Below are positions 40,411 through 48,653 of a stretch of DNA of 64,000 bases, piece by piece; position 1 is the first letter of the stretch, and each line of letters begins with the position of its first letter. The DNA comes from Streptomyces sp. TLI_146 (GTDB lineage Bacteria; Actinomycetota; Actinomycetes; Streptomycetales; Streptomycetaceae). Location: assembly GCF_002846415.1 (NCBI RefSeq), contig NZ_PJMX01000001.1, positions 2,728,001-2,792,000 of the forward strand, in the 5' to 3' direction. The translations under genes and the position numbers were made by a program. The notes under the pieces are model-generated. The model saw nothing but the letters and a program-made list of their open reading frames with translations, made no database searches and had not been told where the DNA came from.

Positions 40411-41502
40411 TCATCCCACGATCCGCCCGTTGAGCACGATCCGGCTCGGCGCCGCCAGTGCGCGTACGTCCGCCCGGGGGTCGTCCTCGTACACCACCAG
40501 GTCCGCCGGGGCGCCCTCCTCCAGGACCGGGCGGCCCAGCCAGGTGCGGGCGCGCCAGGCCGTCGCCGAGAGGGCGTCGAGCGGGGGGATGCCCGCCTTG
40601 ACCAGCTCCGCCACCTCCGCCGCCACCAGGCCGTGCGCCATCGAGCCGCCCGCGTCGGTGCCGACGAAGACCGGGATTCCGGCGTCGTAGGCGGCGCGGA
40701 CCGTGTCGTAACGGCGGGCGTGCAGACGGCGCATATGGGCCGACCAGACCGGGAACTTGGCCTCCCCGCCGTCCGCGAGGTGCGGGAACGTGGCGATGTT
40801 GACCAGGGTCGGGACGATGGCGACCCCGCGCTCCGCGAACAGCGGGATGGTGTCCTCGGTCAGGCCCGTGGCGTGCTCGACGCAGTCGATGCCCGCCTCG
40901 ACCAGGTCGCGCAGCGAGTCCTCGGCGAAGCAGTGGGCGGTCACCCGCGCGCCGAGCCGGTGCGCCTCGGCGATCGCCGCCTCGACCTCGCCGCGCGGCC
41001 AGCACGGCGTCAGGTCGCCCACCTCGCGGTCGATCCAGTCGCCGACCAGCTTGACCCAGCCGTCGCCGCGCCGCGCCTCCCGGGCCACATACGCGACGAG
41101 GTCGCCGGGCTCGATCTCATGGGCGTAGTTGCGGATGTAGCGGCGGGTGCGCGCGATGTGGCGGCCCGCACGGATGATCTTCGGCAGGTCCTCGCGGGCG
41201 TCGATCCAGCGGGTGTCGGAGGGCGAGCCCGCGTCCCGTACCAGCAGGGTGCCCGCCTCCCGGTCCTGGAGGGCCTGCTTCTCGCTGGTTTCGTCGTCGA
41301 CCGGGCCGTGCCGGTCGAGCCCGACGTGGCAGTGCGCGTCGACCAGGCCGGGCAGCACCCAGCCCGCCACGGTGACCGTCTCCACGGCGTCCGGCGGGCG
41401 TTCGTAGGTGATCCGGCCGTCCACCGCCCACAGTTCGTCCCGCACCTCCTCGGGACCGACGAGCACCCGCCCCTTCACATGCAGTACCACGTGATCGCTC
41501 AT
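40411..41502 (-). CDS. Amidohydrolase family protein
   Basis: A 363-residue metal-dependent amidohydrolase (imidazolonepropionase/aryldialkylphosphatase-like). Metal ligands are visible: LPGLVDAHCHVGLDRH (HxH), a Lys in GDGWVKLVGDWID, His residues in GARVTAHCFAEDSLRDLVEAGIDCVEHATGL, and the terminal Asp in IPVFVGTDAGGSMAHGL. The C-terminus has GRPVLEEGAPADLVVYEDDPRADVRAL, typical of the composite beta-domain. Substrate unknown. ATG at 41502; the longer frame upstream is a shadow of the divergent aminotransferase gene. It is divergent from that gene, with a triple 18-bp repeat in between. Confidence 0.88.
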   Translation of the reverse strand: MSDHVVLHVKGRVLVGPEEVRDELWAVDGRITYERPPDAVETVTVAGWVLPGLVDAHCHVGLDRHGPVDDETSEKQALQDREAGTLLVRDAGSPSDTRWIDAREDLPKIIRAGRHIARTRRYIRNYAHEIEPGDLVAYVAREARRGDGWVKLVGDWIDREVGDLTPCWPRGEVEAAIAEAHRLGARVTAHCFAEDSLRDLVEAGIDCVEHATGLTEDTIPLFAERGVAIVPTLVNIATFPHLADGGEAKFPVWSAHMRRLHARRYDTVRAAYDAGIPVFVGTDAGGSMAHGLVAAEVAELVKAGIPPLDALSATAWRARTWLGRPVLEEGAPADLVVYEDDPRADVRALAAPSRIVLNGRIVG

Positions 41503-41550
41503 GGTCAGCACTGTACGAGGCGCTGGGTAGGCTCGGCCGGGTACACCCGG

Positions 41551-41604
41551 CGAAGTACCCGGCACGCCCGAAGTACCCGGCACAGCCGAAGTACCGAGCC
41601 GCAC
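41551..41604. repeat. Three tandem 18-bp repeats upstream of the aminotransferase
   Basis: CGAAGTACC starts at 41551, 41569 and 41587, exactly 18 bp apart. The first two units share CGAAGTACCCGGCAC and the third diverges after CGAAGTACC. The array lies 26-79 bp ahead of the GTG at 41630 and 49 bp ahead of the amidohydrolase start on the other strand, covering the divergent promoter region. Confidence 0.8.
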
Positions 41605-41629
41605 CCGATGACGTGAAGAAGGCACCGCT

Positions 41630-42727
41630 GTGACGCACCCGTTCCTCGACCTGGCCCCGCTGACCGCCGGCCGCTTCGCGGCCATCGAGCGGCGGGTGGC
41701 CGCGCTGCTCGGCACCGAGCAGGACGTCGTGATCATGCAGGGCGAGGCGCTGCTGCCGCTGGAGGGCTGCATCCGGGGCGCCGCGCACCCGGGCTCCACC
41801 GCCCTGAACGTGGTGACCGGCCCGTACGGCCAGACCTTCGGCGACTGGCTGCGGGACTGCGGCGCCGAGGTGGTGGACCTGGAGGTGCCGTTCCACACGG
41901 CCGTCACCGCCGAGCAGATCGACCGGGCGCTCACCGAGCACCCGGAGATCGACTTCGTCTCCCTGGTGCACGCGGAGGCGGCGACCGGCAACACCAACCC
42001 GGTGGCGGAGATCGGCGAGGTGGTACGGCGCCACGGCGCGCTGTTCATGCTGGACGCGGTCGCCTCGGTGGCCGCCGAGCCGCTGCTGCCGGACGCGTGG
42101 GGCGTGGACCTGTGCGTGATCGGCGCGCAGAAGGCGATGGGCGGCCCGGCGGGCGTCTCGGCGGTGTCGGTGAGCGAGCGCGCCTGGGCCCGGATCGCCG
42201 CCAACCCGCGCGCCCCGCGCCGCTCCTACCTGTCGCTGCTCGACTGGAAGGAGCGCTGGATCGACGGCGGCCGCAAGGCCCTGCTGCACGCCCCGGCGCA
42301 GCTGGAGATGCTGGCCCTGGAGGCGTGCGTGGAGCGCATCGAGGCGGAGGGCCTGGACGCGGTGACGGCCCGGCACGCCTCGGCGGCGGCCGCGACCCGG
42401 GCGGGCGCCTCGGCGCTCGGCGGCGGTCTTGAGCCGTATGTGTACGAGGCGCGGGACGCGGCCCCGGTGGCCACGACCCTGCGGACGCCCGCGGGCGTCG
42501 ACGCCTCCGAGCTGGTCGCCAAGGCGCTGGCGTCCGACCCCGCGCTGCCGCTGATCGCGGGCGGCGGGGCGCTGGCGAAGGAGATGATCCGGGTCAATCA
42601 CTACGGGGCCGATGCCACTCGGGGTGCGGTTCAGGGCTCGCTCGCGGCGCTGGGGGCCGCGCTGGGCGAGGCGGGCCTTCGGGTCGATACGGAAGCTGCC
42701 CGCAAGGCCGTGTCACAAACCTGGTGA
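41630..42727 (+). CDS. Class V aminotransferase family PLP enzyme
   Basis: A 365-residue fold-type I PLP enzyme related to alanine-glyoxylate and serine-pyruvate aminotransferases. MQGEALLPLEGCIRGAAHPGSTALNVVTGPYGQTFGDW is the N-terminal cofactor region, VSLVHAEAATGNTNPVAEIGEVVRRHGALFMLDAVASVAA carries the PLP Asp, and the Schiff-base Lys is in CVIGAQKAMGGPAGVSAVSVS. The C-terminus has MIRVNHYGADATRGAVQGSL. Substrate unknown. GTG at 41630 follows AAGAAGG. It is the last gene before the ectoine operon and is separated from it by terminators. Confidence 0.88.
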   Translation: MTHPFLDLAPLTAGRFAAIERRVAALLGTEQDVVIMQGEALLPLEGCIRGAAHPGSTALNVVTGPYGQTFGDWLRDCGAEVVDLEVPFHTAVTAEQIDRALTEHPEIDFVSLVHAEAATGNTNPVAEIGEVVRRHGALFMLDAVASVAAEPLLPDAWGVDLCVIGAQKAMGGPAGVSAVSVSERAWARIAANPRAPRRSYLSLLDWKERWIDGGRKALLHAPAQLEMLALEACVERIEAEGLDAVTARHASAAAATRAGASALGGGLEPYVYEARDAAPVATTLRTPAGVDASELVAKALASDPALPLIAGGGALAKEMIRVNHYGADATRGAVQGSLAALGAALGEAGLRVDTEAARKAVSQTW

Positions 42728-42764
42728 CACCTTTACCGCAGACAAATAGCCGATGAATTCCGGT

Positions 42765-42803
42765 AAACGGGAAGCTGCTTTATCCAGAGCAGCTTCCCGT
42801 TTT
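42765..42803 (+). terminator. Terminator hairpin after the aminotransferase gene
   Basis: AAACGGGAAGCTGCT (42765-42779) pairs with AGCAGCTTCCCGTTT (42788-42802), a perfect 15-bp stem with an 8-base loop, followed by TTCTTCT. It lies 38 bp after the aminotransferase stop and isolates it from the ectoine genes. Confidence 0.9.
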
Positions 42804-42815
42804 CTTCTGCCCCGG

Positions 42816-42853
42816 CTTGTTGATCTCAAACGCAGGATCTCAACAAGGTTTTT
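42816..42853 (+). terminator. Second hairpin with T-run upstream of ectA
   Basis: CTTGTTGA (42816-42823) pairs with TCAACAAG (42840-42847), followed by GTTTTT. The loop is 16 bases. It may be a backup terminator; it is about 165 bp ahead of ectA, so a leader role cannot be excluded. Confidence 0.5.
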
Positions 42854-42895
42854 CCGGCCCTCGGACGGGTGTGATCGACTCCACAGGCGTGCCGT

Positions 42896-42919
42896 TTTGT
42901 CCGGGAATTACCGGACAAA
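42896..42919. promoter_or_regulatory. Perfect inverted repeat upstream of ectA, candidate operator
   Basis: TTTGTCCGG-GAATTA-CCGGACAAA is a perfect 9-bp inverted repeat with a 6-bp AT-rich centre, 100 bp upstream of the ectA ATG. The surrounding 42860-43018 DNA is notably less GC-rich than the genes and holds no ORF. The form suits binding of a dimeric regulator of the ectoine operon; which one is unknown. Confidence 0.55.
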
Positions 42920-43018
42920 CCACCTTGCGCATGTGCCCGCGTGATAACACATATCCGCGCGCCGCACACCCCCCACCGAGAATGCGATTTCGATTTCCGC
43001 TGGGTAAATTCCCTCCGC

Positions 43019-43528
43019 ATGACCGCCGCACAGACCGTTGTCCATATCGACACCCCACGCGTCGAGGACGGCGCCGCGATCTGGCGTATCGCCCGCGACT
43101 CGCAAGTCCTGGACCTCAACTCCTCGTACAGCTATCTGCTCTGGTGCCGCGACTTCGCCGCCACCTCCGTGGTGGCGCGCGACGCCACCGGTGAGCCGAT
43201 CGCCTTCGTCACCGGGTACGTCCGGCCCGACCGGCCGGAGACCCTCGTCGTCTGGCAGGTCGCCGTCGACCGCGAGCACCGGGGGCGCGGCCTGGCCGGC
43301 ACCCTGCTCGAAGCGCTGACCGGCAAGGTCGCCGACTCGCACGGCATCAGCTCCGTCGAGACCACCGTGACCCCCGACAACACCGCCTCCGACCGGCTGT
43401 TCACCGCCTTCGCCGAGCGGCGCGGCACCGCGCCCCGCCGCGAAGTCCTTTTCGACAGCGGCCTGTTCCCCGACGAGGGGCACAAGGCGGAAGTCCTCTA
43501 CCGGATCGACCTGGGAGTACGACTGTGA
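43019..43528 (+). CDS. ectA: L-2,4-diaminobutyric acid acetyltransferase EctA
   Basis: A 169-residue GNAT acetyltransferase, the second step of ectoine synthesis (acetyl-CoA plus diaminobutyrate to gamma-N-acetyl-diaminobutyrate). DGAAIWRIARDSQVLDLNSSYSYLLWCRDFAATSVVARD is the EctA substrate-binding N-terminus, and VWQVAVDREHRGRGLAGTLLEAL is the CoA-binding motif A, followed by ETTVTPDNTASDRLFTAFA. ATG at 43019 gives MTAAQTVVHIDTP; no strong Shine-Dalgarno is visible. First gene of ectABCD; its stop overlaps ectB (GTGA). Confidence 0.95.
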   Translation: MTAAQTVVHIDTPRVEDGAAIWRIARDSQVLDLNSSYSYLLWCRDFAATSVVARDATGEPIAFVTGYVRPDRPETLVVWQVAVDREHRGRGLAGTLLEALTGKVADSHGISSVETTVTPDNTASDRLFTAFAERRGTAPRREVLFDSGLFPDEGHKAEVLYRIDLGVRL

Positions 43529-44799
43529 CCATCACCCCGCCCGCACTGAGCGTCTTCGAGACCGTCGAGTCGGAGGTGCGCAGCTACTGCCGCGGCTGGC
43601 CCGCCGTCTTCGACCGCGCCCAGGGCGCCCGGCTCACCGACGAGGACGGCCACGAGTACCTCGACTTCTTCGCCGGGGCCGGCTCACTCAACTACGGCCA
43701 CAACAACCCGGTGCTCAAACGCGCGCTGCTCGACTATCTGGAACGCGACGGCATCACCCATGGCCTGGACATGGCCACCACGTCGAAACGCGCGTTCCTG
43801 GAGACGTTCCAGAACGTGATCCTGCGCCCGCGCGACCTGCCGTACAAGGTGATGTTCCCCGGCCCGACCGGCACCAACGCGGTCGAGGCGGCGCTGAAGC
43901 TGGCCCGGAAGGTGAAGGGCCGCGAGTCGATCGTCTCCTTCACCAACGCCTTCCACGGCATGTCGCTGGGCTCGCTCGCGGTCACCGGCAACGCGTTCAA
44001 GCGGGCCGGGGCCGGGATCCCGCTGGTGCACGGCACGCCGATGCCGTTCGACAACTACCTGGACGGGCAGGTGCCCGACTTCCTGTGGTTCGAGCGGCTC
44101 CTGGAGGACCAGGGCTCCGGGCTCAACAAGCCCGCCGCCGTGATCGTGGAGACCGTACAGGGCGAGGGCGGCATCAACGTGGCCCGGCCCGAGTGGCTGC
44201 GCGCGCTCGCCGACCTGTGCCGGCGCCAGGACATGCTGCTGATCGTCGACGACATCCAGATGGGCTGCGGGCGCACCGGCGCGTTCTTCTCCTTCGAGGA
44301 GGCGGGCATCACCCCGGACATCGTCACCCTGTCGAAGTCGATCAGCGGCTACGGACTGCCCATGTCGCTCTGCCTGTTCCGGCCGGAGCTGGACGTGTGG
44401 GAGCCGGGCGAGCACAACGGCACCTTCCGGGGCAACAACCCGGCCTTCGTCACCGCGACCGCTGCCCTTGAGGCGTACTGGGCCGACGGCGGCGCCCTGG
44501 AGAAGCAGACCCGGTCCCGCGGCGAGCAGGTCGAGCAGGCGCTGATCTCGATCACCGAGGAGAACCTGGTCGACATCAAGGAGTACCGGGGCCACGGCCT
44601 GGTCTGGGGCATCGAGTTCCACGACAAGGCGCGGGCGACCGCGGTGGCGCGGCGGGCCTTCGAGCTCGGGCTCCTTGTCGAGACGTCGGGCCCGCAGAGC
44701 GAGGTCGCCAAGCTGCTCCCGCCGCTGACGATCACGCAGGACGAGCTCGACGAGGGGCTGCGCACGCTCGCCCGGGCGGTCCGCGAGACCGCGGTCTGA
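43525..44799 (+). CDS. ectB: Diaminobutyrate-2-oxoglutarate transaminase EctB
   Basis: A 424-residue class III aminotransferase that makes L-2,4-diaminobutyrate from aspartate semialdehyde, the first ectoine step. FETVESEVRSYCRGWPAVFDRAQGARLTDEDGHEYLDFFAGAGSLNYGHN is the EctB N-terminus. FPGPTGTNAVEAALKLARKVKGR is the PLP-phosphate region, LIVDDIQMGCGRTGAFFSFEEAGITPDIVTLSKSISGYGLPMSL holds the PLP Asp and Schiff-base Lys, and GTFRGNNPAFVTATAAL follows. Length is standard. GTG at 43525. Confidence 0.96.
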   Translation: MTITPPALSVFETVESEVRSYCRGWPAVFDRAQGARLTDEDGHEYLDFFAGAGSLNYGHNNPVLKRALLDYLERDGITHGLDMATTSKRAFLETFQNVILRPRDLPYKVMFPGPTGTNAVEAALKLARKVKGRESIVSFTNAFHGMSLGSLAVTGNAFKRAGAGIPLVHGTPMPFDNYLDGQVPDFLWFERLLEDQGSGLNKPAAVIVETVQGEGGINVARPEWLRALADLCRRQDMLLIVDDIQMGCGRTGAFFSFEEAGITPDIVTLSKSISGYGLPMSLCLFRPELDVWEPGEHNGTFRGNNPAFVTATAALEAYWADGGALEKQTRSRGEQVEQALISITEENLVDIKEYRGHGLVWGIEFHDKARATAVARRAFELGLLVETSGPQSEVAKLLPPLTITQDELDEGLRTLARAVRETAV

Positions 44800-44844
44800 C
44801 CCGTACGCACACGAGAAACACCCGAGGGAAGAGAGCAACTCACC

Positions 44845-45249
44845 GTGATCGTCCGCTCGTTGAAGGACATCGAGAACACCGAGCGCCATGTCCGCGCCGC
44901 CTCCGGCACCTGGGAGAGCAAGCGGATCGTGCTCGCCAAGGAGAAGGTCGGCTTCTCGCTGCACGAGACGGTGCTGTACGCGGGCACCGAGACGTCGATG
45001 TGGTACGCCAACCACATCGAGGCGGTGCTGTGCGTGGAGGGCGAGGCCGAGCTGACCGACCACGAGACGGGTCTGACGCACTGGATCGAGCCCGGCACGA
45101 TGTACCTGCTGAACGGCCATGAGCGCCACACCCTGCGCCCCAAGACCGACTTCCGCTGCGTCTGCGTCTTCAACCCGCCCGTCACCGGACGGGAGGACCA
45201 CGACGAGAACGGCGTCTACCCGCTGCTCACCGAACCCGAGGAGGGCTGA
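44845..45249 (+). CDS. ectC: L-ectoine synthase EctC
   Basis: A 134-residue cupin-fold enzyme that cyclises N-gamma-acetyl-diaminobutyrate to ectoine. [76 protein letters not shown] is the family core, with the Glu, Tyr and His metal-site region in [14 protein letters not shown] and the His in [17 protein letters not shown] at 44845 follows AGGGAAGAG. It is 45 bp after ectB and 5 bp before ectD, part of one operon. Confidence 0.96.
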   Translation: MIVRSLKDIENTERHVRAASGTWESKRIVLAKEKVGFSLHETVLYAGTETSMWYANHIEAVLCVEGEAELTDHETGLTHWIEPGTMYLLNGHERHTLRPKTDFRCVCVFNPPVTGREDHDENGVYPLLTEPEEG

Positions 45250-45254
45250 TCGAT

Positions 45255-46109
45255 ATGCAGGACCTGTACCCCACCCGAGGCGCCACCGAAGTGGTGACCC
45301 CCCGTCAGGACCCCGTCGTCTGGGGGCCGTCCGAGGGGCTTGAGTCGTACGAGAAGGACGGCTTCCTCACCGTCGACCAGCTGCTGGCCGACGACGAAGT
45401 GGCCTTCTACCGGCGCGAGCTGGAGCGGATGATCGCCGATCCGGCGGTCCGCGCCGACGAGCGGTCGATCATCGAGCCGCAGTCGCAGTCGGTGCGCTCG
45501 GTCTTCGAGGTGCACAGGCTGAGCGAGGTCTTCGCGGGTCTGGTGCGCGACGAGCGCGTGGTCGGCACCGCCCGGCGGATCCTGGGCTCGGACGTGTACG
45601 TCCACCAGTCGCGCATCAACGTGAAGCCGGGGTTCGGGGCGTCGGGCTTCTACTGGCACTCGGACTTCGAGACCTGGCACGCCGAGGACGGCCTGCCGAA
45701 CATGCGGACCGTGTCGGTGTCGATCGCGCTCACCGAGAACCACGACACCAACGGCGGCCTGATGATCATGCCGGGTTCGCACCGGGACTTCCTGGGGTGC
45801 GCCGGGGCCACGCCGAAGGACAACTACAAGAAGTCGCTCCAGATGCAGGACGCGGGCACGCCGTCCGACGAGGCGCTGACGAAGATGGCGGACCGGCACG
45901 GGATCCGGCTGTTCACCGGCCGCGCGGGCTCGGCGACCTGGTTCGACTGCAACTGCATGCACGGCTCCGGGGACAACATCACCCCGTATCCGCGCAGCAA
46001 CGTGTTCATCGTCTTCAACAGCGTGGAGAACGCGGCGGTCGAGCCGTTCGCGGCCCCGATCCGCCGCCCGGAGTTCATCGGCGCCAGGGACTTCACTCCG
46101 GTGCGGTGA
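45255..46109 (+). CDS. ectD: Ectoine hydroxylase EctD
   Basis: A 284-residue non-haem Fe(II)/2-oxoglutarate dioxygenase that makes 5-hydroxyectoine. The iron ligands His-x-Asp are in GFYWHSDFETWHAEDGLPNMRTVSVSIALTENHDTNGGLM and the distal His in NCMHGSGDNITPYPRSNVFIVFNSVEN. DVYVHQSRINVKPGFGASGFYWHSDFE contains the EctD signature. Length is slightly below many EctD (about 295-300). ATG at 45255 is placed after GAGGG in the ectC 3' end. Last gene of ectABCD. Confidence 0.95.
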   Translation: MQDLYPTRGATEVVTPRQDPVVWGPSEGLESYEKDGFLTVDQLLADDEVAFYRRELERMIADPAVRADERSIIEPQSQSVRSVFEVHRLSEVFAGLVRDERVVGTARRILGSDVYVHQSRINVKPGFGASGFYWHSDFETWHAEDGLPNMRTVSVSIALTENHDTNGGLMIMPGSHRDFLGCAGATPKDNYKKSLQMQDAGTPSDEALTKMADRHGIRLFTGRAGSATWFDCNCMHGSGDNITPYPRSNVFIVFNSVENAAVEPFAAPIRRPEFIGARDFTPVR

Positions 46110-46150
46110 CCTCGGCGCGGGCCGACGGTGATCGTTGGTACGGTCGGCCC

Positions 46151-46810
46151 ATGGCTGATGAATCTTCACGAACTCCCGTCACCGCGGCCGATGTCGAGCA
46201 CGCCGTACGGCTCTGCGTCACCGCCCTGCGGGCGGGTCTGGCCGCGGACTGGAGCGTGAAGGCGGGGTCCCTGGAGTGGGACTGCTGGGAGACCGTCGAG
46301 CACCTCTCGGACGACCTCTTCGCGTACGCCGTGCAACTCGGCCCGCAGCAGCCCCCGCTCGACGGGGAGGTGCCGTACCTGTGGGAGGCGAAACGTCCCG
46401 GCGGGCCGCACAACGCGGTGCACGCGGACCGTACGGCCGGGCCCGCCGGGCTGCTCCAGACCCTGGAGGCCAGTGGCGCCCTGCTGACCGCGATGGTCCG
46501 CACGGCGTCCCCGGACGTCCGCGCCTACCACGGCTTCGGCATCTCGGACCCGGAGGGCTTCGCGGCGATGGGCGTCGTCGAGACGCTGCTGCACACCCAC
46601 GACGTGGCGGAGGGCCTCGGGGTCACCTGGGCGCCGCCGGGCGGGCTGTGCGACCGGGTCCTGGCGCGGCTGTTCCGGGAGGTTCCGGCGGATCCGGACC
46701 GGTGGCGCGTGCTGCTGTGGGCCACCGGCCGGGCGGATCTGCCGGACCTGCCGCACCAGGACTCCTGGCGCTGGTACGGCGAACCGCTCAGTGACGCAGC
46801 CAGATCCTGA
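46151..46810 (+). CDS. DinB/mycothiol-maleylpyruvate isomerase-like protein
   Basis: A 219-residue protein of the DinB/MDMPI four-helix fold. VEHAVRLCVTALRAGLAADWSVKAGSLEWDCWETVEHLSDDLFAYAVQL is the N-terminal helix pair with the usual His (EHLSDD), and MGVVETLLHTHDVAEGLGV supplies the other two His of the typical metal site. These proteins often use mycothiol or another thiol; the substrate is not known. ATG at 46151. It lies 41 bp after ectD on the same strand and may be read through from it. The final 23 bp overlap the convergent gene ending at 46788. Confidence 0.75.
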   Translation: MADESSRTPVTAADVEHAVRLCVTALRAGLAADWSVKAGSLEWDCWETVEHLSDDLFAYAVQLGPQQPPLDGEVPYLWEAKRPGGPHNAVHADRTAGPAGLLQTLEASGALLTAMVRTASPDVRAYHGFGISDPEGFAAMGVVETLLHTHDVAEGLGVTWAPPGGLCDRVLARLFREVPADPDRWRVLLWATGRADLPDLPHQDSWRWYGEPLSDAARS

Positions 46811-47489
46811 GCTCCCCGACCGGGGTGAACCCGGCGCGGACGGCGGCCGCGAGGTCGTCGCCGCTCTCATAACCGACCACGTCGAGGCCGGGCCGGTGCC
46901 GGGCGAGCGCGCCCAGGCAGCCGGCCCAGGCCGCGTCGAGGTCACCGTCGGCCGCGAACAGGTTGGAGACGCCGACCACCGCGTCGCCGCGGCTGGCGAC
47001 GGCACCCGCGACGATCCGGCCCGCCGCGTCCCGCGCCGCGAGGAAGGCGTGGGTGTCGTCGGCGAGCAGCGCGGACGGGAAGAGACCCTCGCTGTCCCCG
47101 TCCGACCAGGCCTGCTCCCATGCGGCCAACTCGGCTTCGGTACGCACCGGTTCCCACCCTCCCTCGCCCGCTTCGGGCGCGGGGCGGTGGATCCACCGGG
47201 CGTCGAAGAGGACCTCGAAGCCGTCGGCCGTCAGGTCCAGGGCGGCGAAGCTGTCCTTGACCGAGGCGCCCGGCGAGGCGTCGATCCGCTCCACGGTCTC
47301 GCCCGGCCCGGCGCCCGGGTCAAGGGTCACCGCGTCGGGGTAGAGCAGCGGGGTGCGCCGTGCGCTGGTCCAGGCGCGGGGGCCCCACGCGCCGGTGATG
47401 CCGTGGGCGCGGCAGAGCGCCGCACACCACTCGGCGTTGTTGCGGGCGGCGGCGCGCACCCGTACGTCCTGCTCTATGTCCATGGTCAC
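46788..47489 (-). CDS. GNAT-like acetyltransferase domain protein
   Basis: A 233-residue protein. The N-terminal half (AAARNNAEWCAALCRAHGITGAWGPRAW) is unfamiliar. The C-terminal half looks like a GNAT fold: WEPVRTEAELAAWEQAWSDG, then HAFLAARDAAGRIVAGAVASRGDAVVGVSNLFAADGDLDAAWAGCLGALARHRPGLDVVGYESGDDLAAAVRAGFTPVGELRIW. The usual R/QxxGxG/A motif is weak, so substrate and even activity are uncertain. GTG at 47489 is preceded by GGGGGAGG at 8 bases; ATG at 47483 is an alternative. Start and Shine-Dalgarno lie inside a perfect 16-bp hairpin. It follows the ene-reductase gene by 52 bp. Confidence 0.7.
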   Translation of the reverse strand: MTMDIEQDVRVRAAARNNAEWCAALCRAHGITGAWGPRAWTSARRTPLLYPDAVTLDPGAGPGETVERIDASPGASVKDSFAALDLTADGFEVLFDARWIHRPAPEAGEGGWEPVRTEAELAAWEQAWSDGDSEGLFPSALLADDTHAFLAARDAAGRIVAGAVASRGDAVVGVSNLFAADGDLDAAWAGCLGALARHRPGLDVVGYESGDDLAAAVRAGFTPVGELRIWLRH

Positions 47490-47528
47490 GGCCCGATCCT
47501 CCCCCGCGGGGCCGGGCCGTGACCATGG
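47480..47528 (-). promoter_or_regulatory. Perfect 16-bp hairpin enclosing the start site of the GNAT-like gene
   Basis: CCATGGTCACGGCCCG (47480-47495) is exactly complementary to CGGGCCGTGACCATGG (47513-47528), with a 17-base spacer. Read on the minus strand, the GTG start (47489) lies in the distal arm and the GGGGGAGG ribosome site in the loop. It also sits just after the ene-reductase stop (47542), so it could act as terminator, translational lock or both. Confidence 0.7.
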
Positions 47529-47541
47529 GTTTTCGTCCGCG

Positions 47542-48630
47542 TCAGACCACGACGGCGGCGGCGTCCAGCGCCGGGTAGTCGAGGTAGCCCTGGTCGTCGC
47601 CGCCGAAGAAGGTGGCCGGGTCGGGGGCGTTGAACGGGCCGCCCGTCGCCAGGCGCCGCGGCAGGTCCGGGTTGGCGAGGAAGAGCGCGCCGTACGAGAG
47701 CAGGTCGGCGGTGCCGTCCTCGATGAGCGCGAGCGCGTCCGGGCCGGTGGGGCCGTCGGTGGCCGCGTTGAGCACGACCGTGCCGCCGAACAGCTTGCGC
47801 AGGGTCAGGGTGAGTTCGCGGTGCCGGGGAGCGCCCTCCAGGATGTGCAGATAGGCGAGCCCGAGGGGCTCCAGCTCGCGCACCAGCGCGGTGTACGTAG
47901 CCTCGGGCGCGGGCTCGCTGATGTCGTTGTAGTCGTGTCCGGGCGAGATGCGCAGGGCGGTGCGGCCCGCGCCGATCTCGGCGGCGACGGCCTTGACGAC
48001 CTCGGCGGCGAACCGCGCGCGGGCCTCGTCGGAGCCGCCCCAGCGGTCGGTGCGCACATTGGTGTTGGGCGCGAGGAACTGCTGGATGAGATAGCCGTTG
48101 GCGCCGTGCAGCTCGACCCCGTCGAACCCGGCCGCGATGGCGTTGCGGGCCGCAGACACGAACTCGCCGATGGTCTCGACGACCTCGGCGTCGGTGAGCT
48201 CGCGCGGAGTGACGAAGTCCTGCGGGCCCTCGTGCGTGTAGATCTTCCCGGCGGCGGCGACCGGGGACGGGGCGACGTTGACCAGGTCGCCGGGGAGCAG
48301 GTCGGGGTGACCGATGCGGCCCGCGTGCATCAGCTGGGCGAAGATGCGCCCGCCCTCGGCGTGCACGGCGTCGGTGACCTCGCGCCAGGCGGCGACCTGC
48401 TCCTCGCTGTGCAGGCCCGGGGTGTCGGGGTAGCCCTGGCCGACGGGGGACGGCTGGACGCCCTCGCTGATGATCAGCCCGGCGCCGGCGCGCTGGGCGT
48501 AGTACGCGGCCGTGGACGCGGTGGGCGAGTTGCCCGGGCCGTAGGCGCGGCTGCGGGTCATCGGCGCCATGGCGATGCGGTTGGGGAGGCGGAGGCCGGA
48601 CAGGTCGATCGGGTCGAAAGCGGTGGTCAT
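47542..48630 (-). CDS. Old Yellow Enzyme family alkene reductase
   Basis: A 362-residue FMN-dependent OYE (NemA-like). FDPIDLSGLRLPNRIAMAPMTRSRAYG is the barrel start, IISEGVQPSPVGQGYPDTPGLHSEEQVAAWREVTDAVH follows, FAQLMHAGRIGHPD has the FMN-side His, GFDGVELHGANGYLIQQFL carries the His/Asn substrate pair (HGAN), and RTDRWGG plus LLSYGALFLANPDLPRRLA complete it. Such enzymes reduce activated alkenes with NAD(P)H. ATG at 48630 follows GGAG. It is divergent from a MarR gene with matching operator arms between, so it is a likely electrophile-stress target of that regulator. Confidence 0.92.
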   Translation of the reverse strand: MTTAFDPIDLSGLRLPNRIAMAPMTRSRAYGPGNSPTASTAAYYAQRAGAGLIISEGVQPSPVGQGYPDTPGLHSEEQVAAWREVTDAVHAEGGRIFAQLMHAGRIGHPDLLPGDLVNVAPSPVAAAGKIYTHEGPQDFVTPRELTDAEVVETIGEFVSAARNAIAAGFDGVELHGANGYLIQQFLAPNTNVRTDRWGGSDEARARFAAEVVKAVAAEIGAGRTALRISPGHDYNDISEPAPEATYTALVRELEPLGLAYLHILEGAPRHRELTLTLRKLFGGTVVLNAATDGPTGPDALALIEDGTADLLSYGALFLANPDLPRRLATGGPFNAPDPATFFGGDDQGYLDYPALDAAAVVV

Positions 48631-48653
48631 GACAGCTCCAGGGGACGATTACA

